Source: Vicia villosa
Taxonomy: Eukaryota; Streptophyta; Magnoliopsida; Fabales; Fabaceae
Length of the DNA: 64,000 nucleotides
Assembly: GCF_029867415.1 (NCBI RefSeq)
Contig: NC_081185.1
Coordinates: forward strand, 70,317,156 to 70,381,155
Reading direction: 5' to 3'
Shown here: one piece after another, positions 33,580-43,105 of the stretch
Layout of the letters: every line of letters starts with the position of its first letter
How positions within the stretch are numbered: position 1 is the first letter of the stretch
The notes under the pieces: generated by a model
Database searches by the model: none
Seen by the model: only the letters and a program-made list of their open reading frames with translations
Told to the model about the DNA's origin: nothing
Translations under genes and position numbers: made by a program

Positions 33580-33685
33580 ATCATTTTATTATTTGTATAT
33601 AATAATACTGTCTCACTTGTAGAGAGAGAAGCTCTCCCTTCTCTCTAAGGTTAAGGCATTGCTCTTTTTGCGTGCTCCCCTAGCT

Positions 33686-35169
33686 ATGGCTAGGAATCAG
33701 TTGCTTGCAGATGGATGGAGGAAGGTGGGCAAGAGGAATGGAGGCGTTTTTGCGGGTGGAAGATGGGATGTAGCAACAACAAACAGAAAGTTGGGTGAAG
33801 AAGAGGTGGTCTCATCCTTCTTTATTACAGAGTTCGGGAATAACTGGAAGGCGAAGGACTTGTTTTTCGAGTTCAAGGATTTGGGCAACATTGTAGAAGT
33901 GGTTGTTTCCCCCAACAGGGATAAACGAGGGAGAAGGTTCGGGTTTGTCAGATTTGCCAACGTGGAGGACGAGAATATGTTGGCAACGAAGCTTGATAAC
34001 ATGGTGCTTGAGGGGAAAAAACTGTTTGCTAACCTTCCTAGGTTTCAAAGGACACAACTAAGGACTCCGAGAGTGGCTGATTTTGAGACTAGAAGAATAG
34101 AGGTTAACGCCAATCAAAAGACGGTGGCAGAGCCTTCTTTTAGAAGGCAAGGCTGGGTAGACAACCGCTCCTTTGTAGAGGCTACTCAGAATTTAAAGGC
34201 CACAGGACTTCCTCCAAAAGATGCCACCACGGTGACCAAATTCCTTGTGTTTGAAGCGTAGGATGAAGAGATAACCAGATACGGTAGGGCGTTCATCGGA
34301 GTTTTGAGGGATGCAGGTATGGCGATGGAATTGAAGAAGATTTTTCTGGAGGAGGGTATTTTCACCATTAGAGTTACGATCCTTGGACCTAATCTATACA
34401 TGCTGGAAGATTTAGTTCATGGGGAGGTCGAAATTCTTATTGAAGAAAGAAGGAAATGGTGGGAGCAATGGTTCAGTGTTATTAGACCATGGAAATCCTC
34501 AGATGTTGATAAGGAACGTTTCACTTGGCTCCGAGTTTCTGGAAGTCCTTGCCATGTTTGGGGGATTAAGTTCTTCAAGGCCTTGGCTGATATTTTTGGA
34601 GGTTTTATTAAATGTGACGACAAGTCTATGACGAGGGTTTCCATGGATGAATCTAGATTTTTGATCAAAACAAGTCAGCAGGTGATGATCAATGAAAGTG
34701 TGAAGATGGTAGTGGGTGGAGAATCTTTCTTATTGTTTGTTAGGGAAGATACTCACGATCAGGTTGTTCTAGCTAAGGTGAGTAAGCTTAGGGTTGAGGA
34801 GGAAAGCTCTGAACCATCTTCCTCCGGAGATGGACGGAGCTCCGGTGAGGAGTGGGGTGAGGATGAACATGTGGGTTCCAACAGGAAGGTGTCAGAAGAT
34901 GTTGACATTCTCGTCAACGTTGGTAGGGCGGCAGAAATCAGGGGGGAGGCAGACGTCGTAGGTTCAGGGGAGCAGGATGTGTGCAGTGTTGCATCAAGTG
35001 GGAAAAATATGGAGGCTTGTATTGCTTTGGGCAGGTCTGTGTCATCTGAACGTCCCTCTTTTTCTCATGCATTAAATGAGAATATCATGCTCGCATTAAA
35101 TGAAAGTACAGCTGGCATCGGGGGGATCGAGGAAAGGATATTGAAGGAAAAGGTGTTATGTGAGGTGTC
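33686..35169 (+). pseudogene. LINE F ORF1, first part (RRM protein)
   Basis: ORF1 proteins bind the LINE RNA. After the ATG at 33686 (MARNQLLADGWRKVGKRNGG) an RRM-type domain is visible at roughly residues 46-115: FFITEFGNNWKAKDLFFEF is the RNP2-side strand, and GRRFGFVRFANVED is the RNP1 motif. A TAG at 34259-34261 interrupts the frame. It continues in the same frame (34262 on) with the conserved LINE ORF1 central region (WFSVIRPWKSSD, TWLRVSGSPCHVWGIKFF) and an acidic Ser-rich tail. It is cut at 35169 by element C. Confidence 0.9.
35165..35169. repeat. Target site duplication of element C, left (gtgtc)
   Basis: An exact match to 42546-42550, the bases following the 3' LTR. Confidence 0.95.
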
Positions 35170-36799
35170 TGTAAGAACAAGCATACACTCACAAATGAGT
35201 TTTTGATTCATGGCAAACATCACAAGCAACCAAATACAAAAGCATAAATGAATGACTCAAGACAATGGAAGATTATGAAGCTCAAATCACTCAGAAAATG
35301 GTATTGCATCTGTTAGGTCGACCAAGCAAAGCCCTAGGTCGACTCAAAACTAGAGCAAACTCAGCAAAACTGACAAGGTCACTGTTAGGTCGACCTACCC
35401 ACACTCCTAGGTCGACCTAAACTGAAGGGATTTACAGATGTCACTGTTAGGTCGACCTACCCACACTCCTAGGTCGACCTAAACTGAAGAAAAGTCACAA
35501 AAATGCATTTCAACTGACTTTAGGTCGACCTAAACCTTCAACAGGTCGACCTAACTGGAAACAACTGCATTTAGGTCGACCTAAACCTTCAACAGGTCAA
35601 CCTAACTGACTTTAGGTCGACCTAAACCTTCAGCAGGTCAACCTAACAGATTTTAGGCCAACCTAACAGGTCAACCTAACTGGGACAACTTCAACTCTGC
35701 TTCTGTTAGGTCGACCTAAGCACTAAAGTAGGTCAACCTAATTGCTGAAAACTTCCCAAATTATGTGTTTTCTCTGCTCCAACATACCAGCAACTATATA
35801 TATCATTCCATGTTAATTATTCAACAACACCAACGACTGAAAGATACACAAATGCTTCTCATCTTTGTTCTTCATCATCTCCAACACAATTACACATAAT
35901 CATTCTTGCGTTGCGGGTTAGTGATGAGTTCAATAACGTCCATGGAACGGAATTGAAGATTCCTAGTGGGTGAAGGTTTGTGGGGTTTGTTGGTGAATAA
36001 AATCTGCGGGTTTTGTCCTCCACGACGGGTGGTTCTTGGGGGTTTTTATCAAGAGGCGTTCATTGAGGATTCGGCTGAGTGTAACGATTGAGGAACGGGG
36101 AGTTCAAGGAATCAAGACACTGCAGAAGGGAATCAAAGTGAAGCTCTTGGATAACCTTGATCTTGGTCAAGATTAAGGGGGAAGAAGATTCAAAGGATCG
36201 ACATAATTGGTTTATCGTTTATCGCTTTGTTATCTTCTTTGTATATACTACTTTCAACATTAATGAAAGATTACCCAATTTCAATTTGGAATTGGGGGCA
36301 GACGTAGTCGTAGCGAGGACGATCGACGAACTGCCTAAACAAATATCGTGTTCTTGTCGCTTTTACTTTTTCATTTACATTCTGTTCATATTTGGTTATA
36401 ATAGCAAATTGATCAACGATTCGAGTGTTAAGATTGTGAATTAAGAACTTACATAAACATCACAATCCACCACACATTGAATTACCTTCAATTTGATCAT
36501 TATCACCAAGTGTTTGTATATTTGTTTCTATCACTCCTACTGCATTACAAACATTGTCCATCATACAAAAAGTTAATCTGATTTTCAATAAGAGAAACGC
36601 TTTGATTCTGCAACATATACTCTTATCATTTACTTCAAGTCTTTGACTGGTTTTTAAACACATATATAATCGTTTCGATAGTGGTTCGGAATAGACGCGA
36701 GTCGATTCAGAATCACTTCCGCTGAAAAGTCGTTTAAATCCGTAAAACTGTGAACGATCTATTCACCCCCCCTCTAGATCCTAAGGCCAGCGTCTAACA
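35170..36799 (+). repeat. Element C 5' LTR (1630 bp)
   Basis: It starts TGTAAGAAC and ends GTCTAACA. The upstream part holds the palindrome array (35312-35743), closely followed by a TATA-like tract (tatatatat near 35795). The end carries a C-rich tract and 'ctagatcctaaggccagcg'. The ORF 36157-36444 inside it is repeated in the other LTR and is not a gene. Confidence 0.95.
35312..35743 (+). repeat. Palindrome array (TTAGGTCGACCTAA) in element C 5' LTR
   Basis: Sixteen copies or close variants of the perfect palindrome ttaggtcgacctaa occur in 430 bp. Nine have the exact 10-bp core aggtcgacct. Variants are mostly aggtcaacct, aggccaacct or half sites such as aggtcgacca. Local spacers repeat too (for example 'aaccttcaac' and 'acccacactc'). 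The array lies just upstream of the TATA-like sequence. Confidence 0.95.
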
Positions 36800-36801
36800 A
36801 G

Positions 36802-36814
36802 TGGCATCAAGAGC
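36802..36814 (+). other. Element C primer binding site (tRNA-Met type, variant)
   Basis: tggcatcaagagc begins 2 bp after the LTR. It is like the iMet site tggtatcagagc with one substitution and one inserted A. Confidence 0.7.
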
Positions 36815-36854
36815 TCTGGTTTATTCCGTGCTACGTGAAACACTTATTGGAAAG

Positions 36855-37967
36855 ATGGCTTCCGGACCTAATGGGGCTCATAATAGAGCTCCAGTTTTCA
36901 ACGGTGAAAACTATGGCTATTGGAAGGATTGTATGTGTGTCCACATCAATGCAATTGATAGGAACATCTGGACAGCTATTGTCAATGGTCCCTTTCAGAT
37001 CACTATGACAAATGCAGCTGGTGCAGTTGTTCCAAAACCAGAAAATACTTGGGATGCTGAAGATGAAAAGAGATATGCATACGATTGGAAAGCGAGAAAC
37101 ATTCTAATCTCAGCTCTAGGAGTTGATGAATACTATCGCGTTTCCCATTGTAGATCCGCTAAAGCTATGTGGGACACATTGCAAGTTGCCCACGAGGGAA
37201 CGGATGATGTCAAACTAGCTAGAATCAATACGCTAACTCAAGAATTCGAACTCTTCCACATGGAAGATGGTGAATCCATCAAAAACATGCAGAAGAGATT
37301 CGTTCACTTGAAAAATCGTTTAAATTATCTTGATAGACCTGTTTCCAATGCAGTTGCTACTAACAAAATCTTAAGAAGTTTGAACAGGGAATGGCAACCC
37401 AAAGTTACAGCAATAAAGGAAGCAAATGATCTAAACACTTTAGACATCACAACTCTATTTGGTAAACTAGAGGAACATGAACAACACCTTAAATGCCTTG
37501 ACATGCATGAGAAAAGGACAAAGAAAGAAAAGAACATGGAGAAAGAGGTAGAGAAGAAGTCAATAGCTCTAAAAGCTTCGAGCTCCAAGACCTCAAAACG
37601 AGAGCCAAAGGATAGTGACACAAGTGATGACGAAGACTCCGATGATGAGGAAATGGGACTGTTTGTGCGAAGATACAACAAATATCTAAAGAAAAATGGA
37701 GCAAAACATTCCGACAAAGGCAAAAGATCGTATACTCCTTTATATAGTAAATACACTTTTGTACCAAAAGTATCAACTAGCAAAACTCCATATTCTCATC
37801 ATATTACCTGTCATTATTGTTGCAAAAAGGGACATACCATTGAAAAATGCAAATTTAGGAGAATTTTAGTTCCTAAAGGAGTATTTCAATGGTTGCCTAA
37901 GTGCAACAAATTGTGTACTCACTACCAAGGACCCAATGAAAATTGGGGACCTCCCTCTTTAAATTAA
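36855..37967 (+). CDS. gag: Element C Gag
   Basis: I choose the ATG at 36855 (MASGPNGAHNRAP), because the frame upstream of it runs through the primer site. The sequence APVFNGENYGYWKDCMCVHI is the Sirevirus-type gag N-terminal domain. Later parts show AHEGTDDVKLARINTLTQEF, an acidic stretch (about residues 252-280) and a CCHC zinc knuckle, CHYCCKKGHTIEKC (~330). The protein is about 370 aa, shorter than the gag of element B (639 aa), lacking its coiled-coil extension. The stop at 37965-37967 lies just before the protease, which is in a different frame. Confidence 0.9.
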   Translation: MASGPNGAHNRAPVFNGENYGYWKDCMCVHINAIDRNIWTAIVNGPFQITMTNAAGAVVPKPENTWDAEDEKRYAYDWKARNILISALGVDEYYRVSHCRSAKAMWDTLQVAHEGTDDVKLARINTLTQEFELFHMEDGESIKNMQKRFVHLKNRLNYLDRPVSNAVATNKILRSLNREWQPKVTAIKEANDLNTLDITTLFGKLEEHEQHLKCLDMHEKRTKKEKNMEKEVEKKSIALKASSSKTSKREPKDSDTSDDEDSDDEEMGLFVRRYNKYLKKNGAKHSDKGKRSYTPLYSKYTFVPKVSTSKTPYSHHITCHYCCKKGHTIEKCKFRRILVPKGVFQWLPKCNKLCTHYQGPNENWGPPSLN

Positions 37968-40231
37968 TCTTGCAGGAAAAGTGTCTTGACATTGGCGAAA
38001 GGTTGTGGTTCCTTGATAGCGGATGTTCAAGACACATGACTGGAGACCTATCTCTTTTCGTTGAGTTTCAAGCAAAGAAAAAGGGGTATGTCACCTATGG
38101 AGATAACAATCGGGGAGCCATACTTGGTAAAGGAAGTGTAGGTAACCCTTCTACCACTACTATAACTGATGTGCTGCTAGTAGAAGGTCTTAAACATAAT
38201 CTTTTAAGTATAAGTCAATTGTGTGACAAAGATTTTAAAGTAATGTTTACAAATTCTGGCTGCACAATAGAACATACTAAGAAAAGAGACATTATGTTTA
38301 AGGGCTTAAGAGTAAACAACATCTACATGCTAAAGCTGATGAGGGCATATTCCTTGGTTACTCAATCTAGTAAAGCATATCGGATATATAATAAGAGATT
38401 ACTTATAGTAGAAGAGTCAGTACACGTGTCTTTTGATGAATCTTATGCAAAATATGTCGAGAAAGGTCTTTCATTTAATGGTGCAGGTCCGTCCACTGAA
38501 GACATTGTCAAGAATAAGGAAGACGAGAATGAAAGTATTGTAAAGAAAGATGCTGAGAGAGAGAAAGATGAGTCTCGCAATGAAAATGAAAAAGAAAGCA
38601 TCTCAAACAATGAAGAACTTCCCAAGGCCTGGACAAATGTGAAAGACCATCCAATTGACAATATAATAGGAGACATCTCAAGGGGCGTTACAACACGCTC
38701 AAAGATAAGTAACTTCTGTCATCATTTTGCTTTTGTTTCACAAGTTGAGCCGAAAAACGCTAAGGATGCATTACTTGATGAGCATTGGCTAATGGCCATG
38801 CAAGAAGAATTAAACCAATTTAAACGGAATGATGTTTGGGACTTAGTCCCTCATCCGGGAGATCATCAAGTAATAGGCACTAGATGGGTTTTTCGTAACA
38901 AACTTGATGAAAACGGCGTTATTACTAGAAACAAAGCTAGATTTGTTGCCCAAGGTAATAATCAAGAGGAAGGTATTGATTATGAAGAGACATACGCTCC
39001 TGTAGCACGTCTCGAAGCTATTTGTCTCTTACTTGCTTATGCTTGTTCTAAAGACTTCAAACTATTCCAAATGGATGTTAAAAGTGTCTTTCTAAATGGC
39101 TATATAAATGAAGAAGTCTATGTTGCTCAGCCACCCGGCTTTGAGAATTACATGTATCCAACTCATGTCTATAAGCTGAAACGTGCTCTATACGGTCTTA
39201 AACAAGCCCCTCGGGCTTGGTACGAACGTTTGAGCAAATTTCTCCTTAGTCAAGGGTACTCTAGGGGTAAAGTTGACACTACTCTCTTTATTAAAAGAAA
39301 AGATAAAGATATTCTCTTAGTCCAAATTTATGTAGATGACATTATATTTGGGTCGACTAATGCAAAACTTGTCAAAGATTTTTCTAAGCTTATGCAGAGT
39401 GAATTTGAGATGAGTCTCATGGGTGAGCTAAATTTCTTCCTTGGCCTACAAATCAAGCAACTCAGTCATGGAACGTTTGTGAATCAAATTAAATACTGTA
39501 CGGAGCTGCTCAAAAGATTTGGAATGAGTGAAGCAAAAGAAATTGACACACCTATGGCAACAAATACTAATCTAGACAAAGATGAGAAAGGTAAAGAGGT
39601 TGACGTGAAATTATACCGAGGTATGATAGGTTCACTATTGTATCTTACTGCCTCAAGACCAGACATCATGTTTAGTGTGTGTATGTGTGCAAGATATCAA
39701 TCTTGTCCAAAAGAATCTCACTTGAAAGCTGTCAAAAGAATTCTGCGATACTTACGTGGAACTACTACATATGGCCTATGGTATCCAAAAGGAAATGAGT
39801 GTCATTTGGTAGGATTCTCCGACTCAGATTTTGCTGGCTACAAATCCGATAGAAAGAGCACCAGTGGAACATGTCATCTATTCTCAAATTCATTGATAAG
39901 ATGGCATAGCAAGAAACAAGTATCGGTTGCATTATCTACTACTGAGGCAAAATATGTAGCTGTCGGAAGCTGCTGTGCGCAGATATTATGGCTCAAGCAA
40001 CAACTTCTTGACTTTGGTATTAAGCTTAATCGTATACCTATCATGTGCGACAACACAAGTGCCATAAACTTGAAGAGCAAGAAGCAACTAGCTGACATCT
40101 TCACCAAACCTCTTGCAATGGAGCAGTTCTTCAACATTCATAGGGAATTAGGGATATTAGATATCTCTAATTTTGAGCTAAATGCGTTTGTTTTCTTAAT
40201 TTTATTCCTTTACTTTATATATATATATTGA
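37943..40231 (+). pseudogene. pol: Element C Pol with integrase deleted and RNase H damaged
   Basis: The open frame holds protease (WFLDSGCSRHMTGD, near 38006). At about 38330-38345 NNIYMLK is joined to sequence that normally lies after the integrase, so pre-integrase and integrase (about 350 residues) are absent. The join also leaves a small shift, since the expected ADEGIFLGYS is readable only in another frame. RT follows intact in layout (MDVKSVFLNGY, YVDDIIFGS near 39330). In RNase H the motif reads STTEAKYVAV where STTEAEY is usual, and a second deletion near 40068-40085 fuses TSAINL directly to QLADIFTKPL. It cannot integrate its own cDNA. Confidence 0.92.
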
Positions 40232-40780
40232 TTATGCTCAAGCTAACATCTCTTTCAGTATGAAGGTAGTTCATCAGCAAATCAAGCATCATTCCACATT
40301 GACTAGAGGAATATACTTCATTATACGAAATGATGACGAGATACCTACAATTGAGAAAGTGGTAACATGTTTGTTGTTCACTTCCAAAAATATCATTGAT
40401 GCTATAATATGCTATCAATTAACATGTTTATAGTGACTTCTTATATGCTTCTCCACCTATCTCATTTACATGTATATGTTGTTCATCATTACTCATAACA
40501 TATCATGTTTGGACATAAAAATAGTAGAATAAGCATACATCTAACATGTTTGGGCAAACGTTAGCGAGTATTGCATTAGTTCATTTCATTGCATTGCATC
40601 TCATTTCTGTCATGTTATTATGTCTTTTATTACTTGAACTTAAGCTTGGTTTGTACCTTTAAATATGTTTGGATATTATGCTCTATTTCTTTACTATTGT
40701 GTTATGTAAGACATTGTTTTGTTTAGACTATTTTGTTATTCTCTTCTACTATTCTCCTGGTTTCTTTCTTTTTGATGTTG
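40232..40780. other. Element C untranslated 3' region
   Basis: No supported ORF. The region corresponds to the long post-pol gap of Sireviruses, here only about 0.7 kb to the LTR. Confidence 0.7.
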
Positions 40781-40915
40781 ACAAAGGGGGAGATGAGTTG
40801 AGAGTACGGGGGAGCTTAGTACGGGGGAGCTTAGTACGGGGGAGCTTACGCATACAAGACCGGGGGAGCTTTCGTCATTTAATCAAATGTTTGCCATCAT
40901 CAAAAAGGGGGAGTT
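40781..40915 (+). other. Multiple polypurine tracts of element C
   Basis: Tracts: acaaagggggagatgag at 40781, three units gtacgggggagctta spaced 15 bp (40804, 40819, 40834), a further cgggggagct at 40861, and the LTR-adjacent aaaaagggggagttt at 40901-40915. The layout parallels element B, although the repeat unit differs. Confidence 0.88.
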
Positions 40916-42545
40916 TGTAAGAACAAGCATACACTCACAAATGAGTTTTTGATTCATGGCAAACATCACAAGCAACCAAATACAAAAGCATAAATGAATG
41001 ACTCAAGACAATGGAAGATTATGAAGCTCAAATCACTCAGAAAATGGTATTGCATCTGTTAGGTCGACCAAGCAAAGCCCTAGGTCGACTCAAAACTAGA
41101 GCAAACTCAGCAAAACTGACAAGGTCACTGTTAGGTCGACCTACCCACACTCCTAGGTCGACCTAAACTGAAGGGATTTACAGATGTCACTGTTAGGTCG
41201 ACCTACCCACACTCCTAGGTCGACCTAAACTGAAGAAAAGTCACAAAAATGCATTTCAACTGACTTTAGGTCGACCTAAACCTTCAACAGGTCGACCTAA
41301 CTGGAAACAACTGCATTTAGGTCGACCTAAACCTTCAACAGGTCAACCTAACTGACTTTAGGTCGACCTAAACCTTCAGCAGGTCAACCTAACAGATTTT
41401 AGGCCAACCTAACAGGTCAAACTAACTGGGACAACTTCAACTCTGCTTCTGTTAGGTCGACCTAAGCACTAAAGTAGGTCAACCTAATTGCTGAAAACTT
41501 CCCAAATTATGTGTTTTCTCTGCTCCAACATACCAGCAACTATATATATCATTCCATGTTAATTATTCAACAACACCAACGACTGAAAGATACACAAATG
41601 CTTCTCATCTTCGTTCTTCATCATCTCCAACACAATTACACATAATCATTCTTGCGTTGCGGGTTAGTGATGAGTTCAATAACGTCCATGGAACGGAATT
41701 GAAGATTCCTAGTGGGTGAAGGTTTGTGGGGTTTGTTGGTGAATAAAATCTGCGGGTTTTGTCCTCCACGACGGGTGGTTCTTGGGGGTTTTTATCAAGA
41801 GGCGTTCATTGAGGATTCGGCTGAGTGTAACGATTGAGGAACGGGGAGTTCAAGGAATCAAGACACTGCAGAAGGGAATCAAAGTGAAGCTCTTGGATAA
41901 CCTTGATCTTGGTCAAGATTAAGGGGGAAGAAGATTCAAAGGATCGACATAATTGGTTTATCGTTTATCGCTTTGTTATCTTCTTTGTATATACTACTTT
42001 CAACATTAATGAAAGATTACCCAATTTCAATTTGGAATTGGGGGCAGACGTAGTCGTAGCGAGGACGATCGACGAACTGCCTAAACAAATATCGTGTTCT
42101 TGTCGCTTTTACTTTTTCATTTACATTCTGTTCATATTTGGTTATAATAGCAAATTGATCAACGATTCGAGTGTTAAGATTGTGAATTAAGAACTTACAT
42201 AAACATCACAATCCACCACACATTGAATTACCTTCAATTTGATCATTATCACCAAGTATTTGTATATTTGTTTCTATCACTCTTACTGCATTGCAAACAT
42301 TGTCCATCATACAAAAAGTTAATCTGATTTTCAATAAGAGAAACGCTTTGATTCTGCAACATATACTCTTATCATTTACTTCAAGTCTTTGACTGGTTTT
42401 TAAACACATATATAATCGTTTCGATAGTGGTTCGGAATAGACGCGAGTCGATTCAGAATCACTTCCGCTGAAAAGTCGTTTAAATCCGTAAAACTGTGAA
42501 CGATCTATTCACCCCCCCTCTAGATCCTAAGGCCAGCGTCTAACA
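40916..42545 (+). repeat. Element C 3' LTR (1630 bp)
   Basis: Same length as the 5' LTR with five visible substitutions, for example aggtcaaacta for aggtcaaccta and caagtatttg for caagtgtttg. The palindrome array is at 41058-41489. Confidence 0.95.
41058..41489 (+). repeat. Palindrome array in element C 3' LTR
   Basis: The same array as at 35312-35743, with one change (aggtcaaact). Copy number is unchanged. Confidence 0.95.
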
Positions 42546-42550
42546 GTGTC
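42546..42550. repeat. Target site duplication of element C, right (gtgtc)
   Basis: An exact match to 35165-35169. The ORF1 frame of LINE F is continuous if one copy is removed. Confidence 0.95.
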
Positions 42551-43025
42551 CAATAACAGTTTCGTGGGTGGGACCAAGTTTAGTGGAAATGATTCAGCAT
42601 CCTCTAATTCTCTTAATGGGCCGGAGAGATAAGTGGGCCTGGCCACAAGAAACATTTCTTTTGATTCTGAATGCAGAAACCTGAAACAATCAAAGCCCAA
42701 TTCGATAATTGCAAAGGCCAAAGGGAGAAAATATAGAAGCGTGATTGATCTGGGCGAAAGGGTGGAAGCGGTCCCTTCATACTTTGATTGCATAGCACCA
42801 AGGAAGAATATTAGCCAAAAAGAACAATCCGTCGGCGATGATACTCTGGAAGATGAAGGAGAACAGAGTTTGAAAGGTACGTTTGTTCAATGCCCTTCTC
42901 CTACTGAATCTGAAGTTAATCGTTGCAATGATAGGGTGGGGAGGAGTTCTTTTTCAGAGGTTGGGGGTAATATATGGAAATCAATTAAGAGGTTGGGTGT
43001 TTCGAGTGGGGTGGAGGAAGATTAG
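42551..43025 (+). pseudogene. LINE F ORF1, last part
   Basis: It continues the ORF1 frame after copia C. A TAA at 42630-42632 is a second in-frame stop. The remaining frame (VGLATRNISFDSECRNLKQ...) runs to a stop at 43023-43025, about 80 nt before ORF2. The sequence is hydrophilic and low in conservation signals, as ORF1 tails usually are. Confidence 0.8.
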
Positions 43026-43105
43026 AATATTAAGCTTTTGGAGGTGATGGAGAAGAGAGATAGATTGGGAATGAAGGGAAAGAAGGAGACTTCCAAGTTG
43101 TTATT

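Larger units (their letters stand above)
35170..42545 (+). mobile_element. Sirevirus-type copia element C, integrase deleted
   Basis: 1630-bp LTRs (35170-36799 and 40916-42545) and an exact 5-bp TSD, gtgtc (35165-35169 and 42546-42550), lie inside LINE F ORF1. I see five substitutions between the LTRs, so insertion was recent. Gag, protease, RT and part of RNase H are present. The pre-integrase and integrase domains are missing. Repeated purine tracts before the 3' LTR support the Sirevirus group. The element must have been mobilised with integrase from another copy. Confidence 0.95.

Noticed and set aside
36157..36444. 95-aa ORF duplicated at 41903-42190
   Set aside because: It lies in the U5 part of both LTRs of element C; repetition reflects the LTR pair, not a gene.
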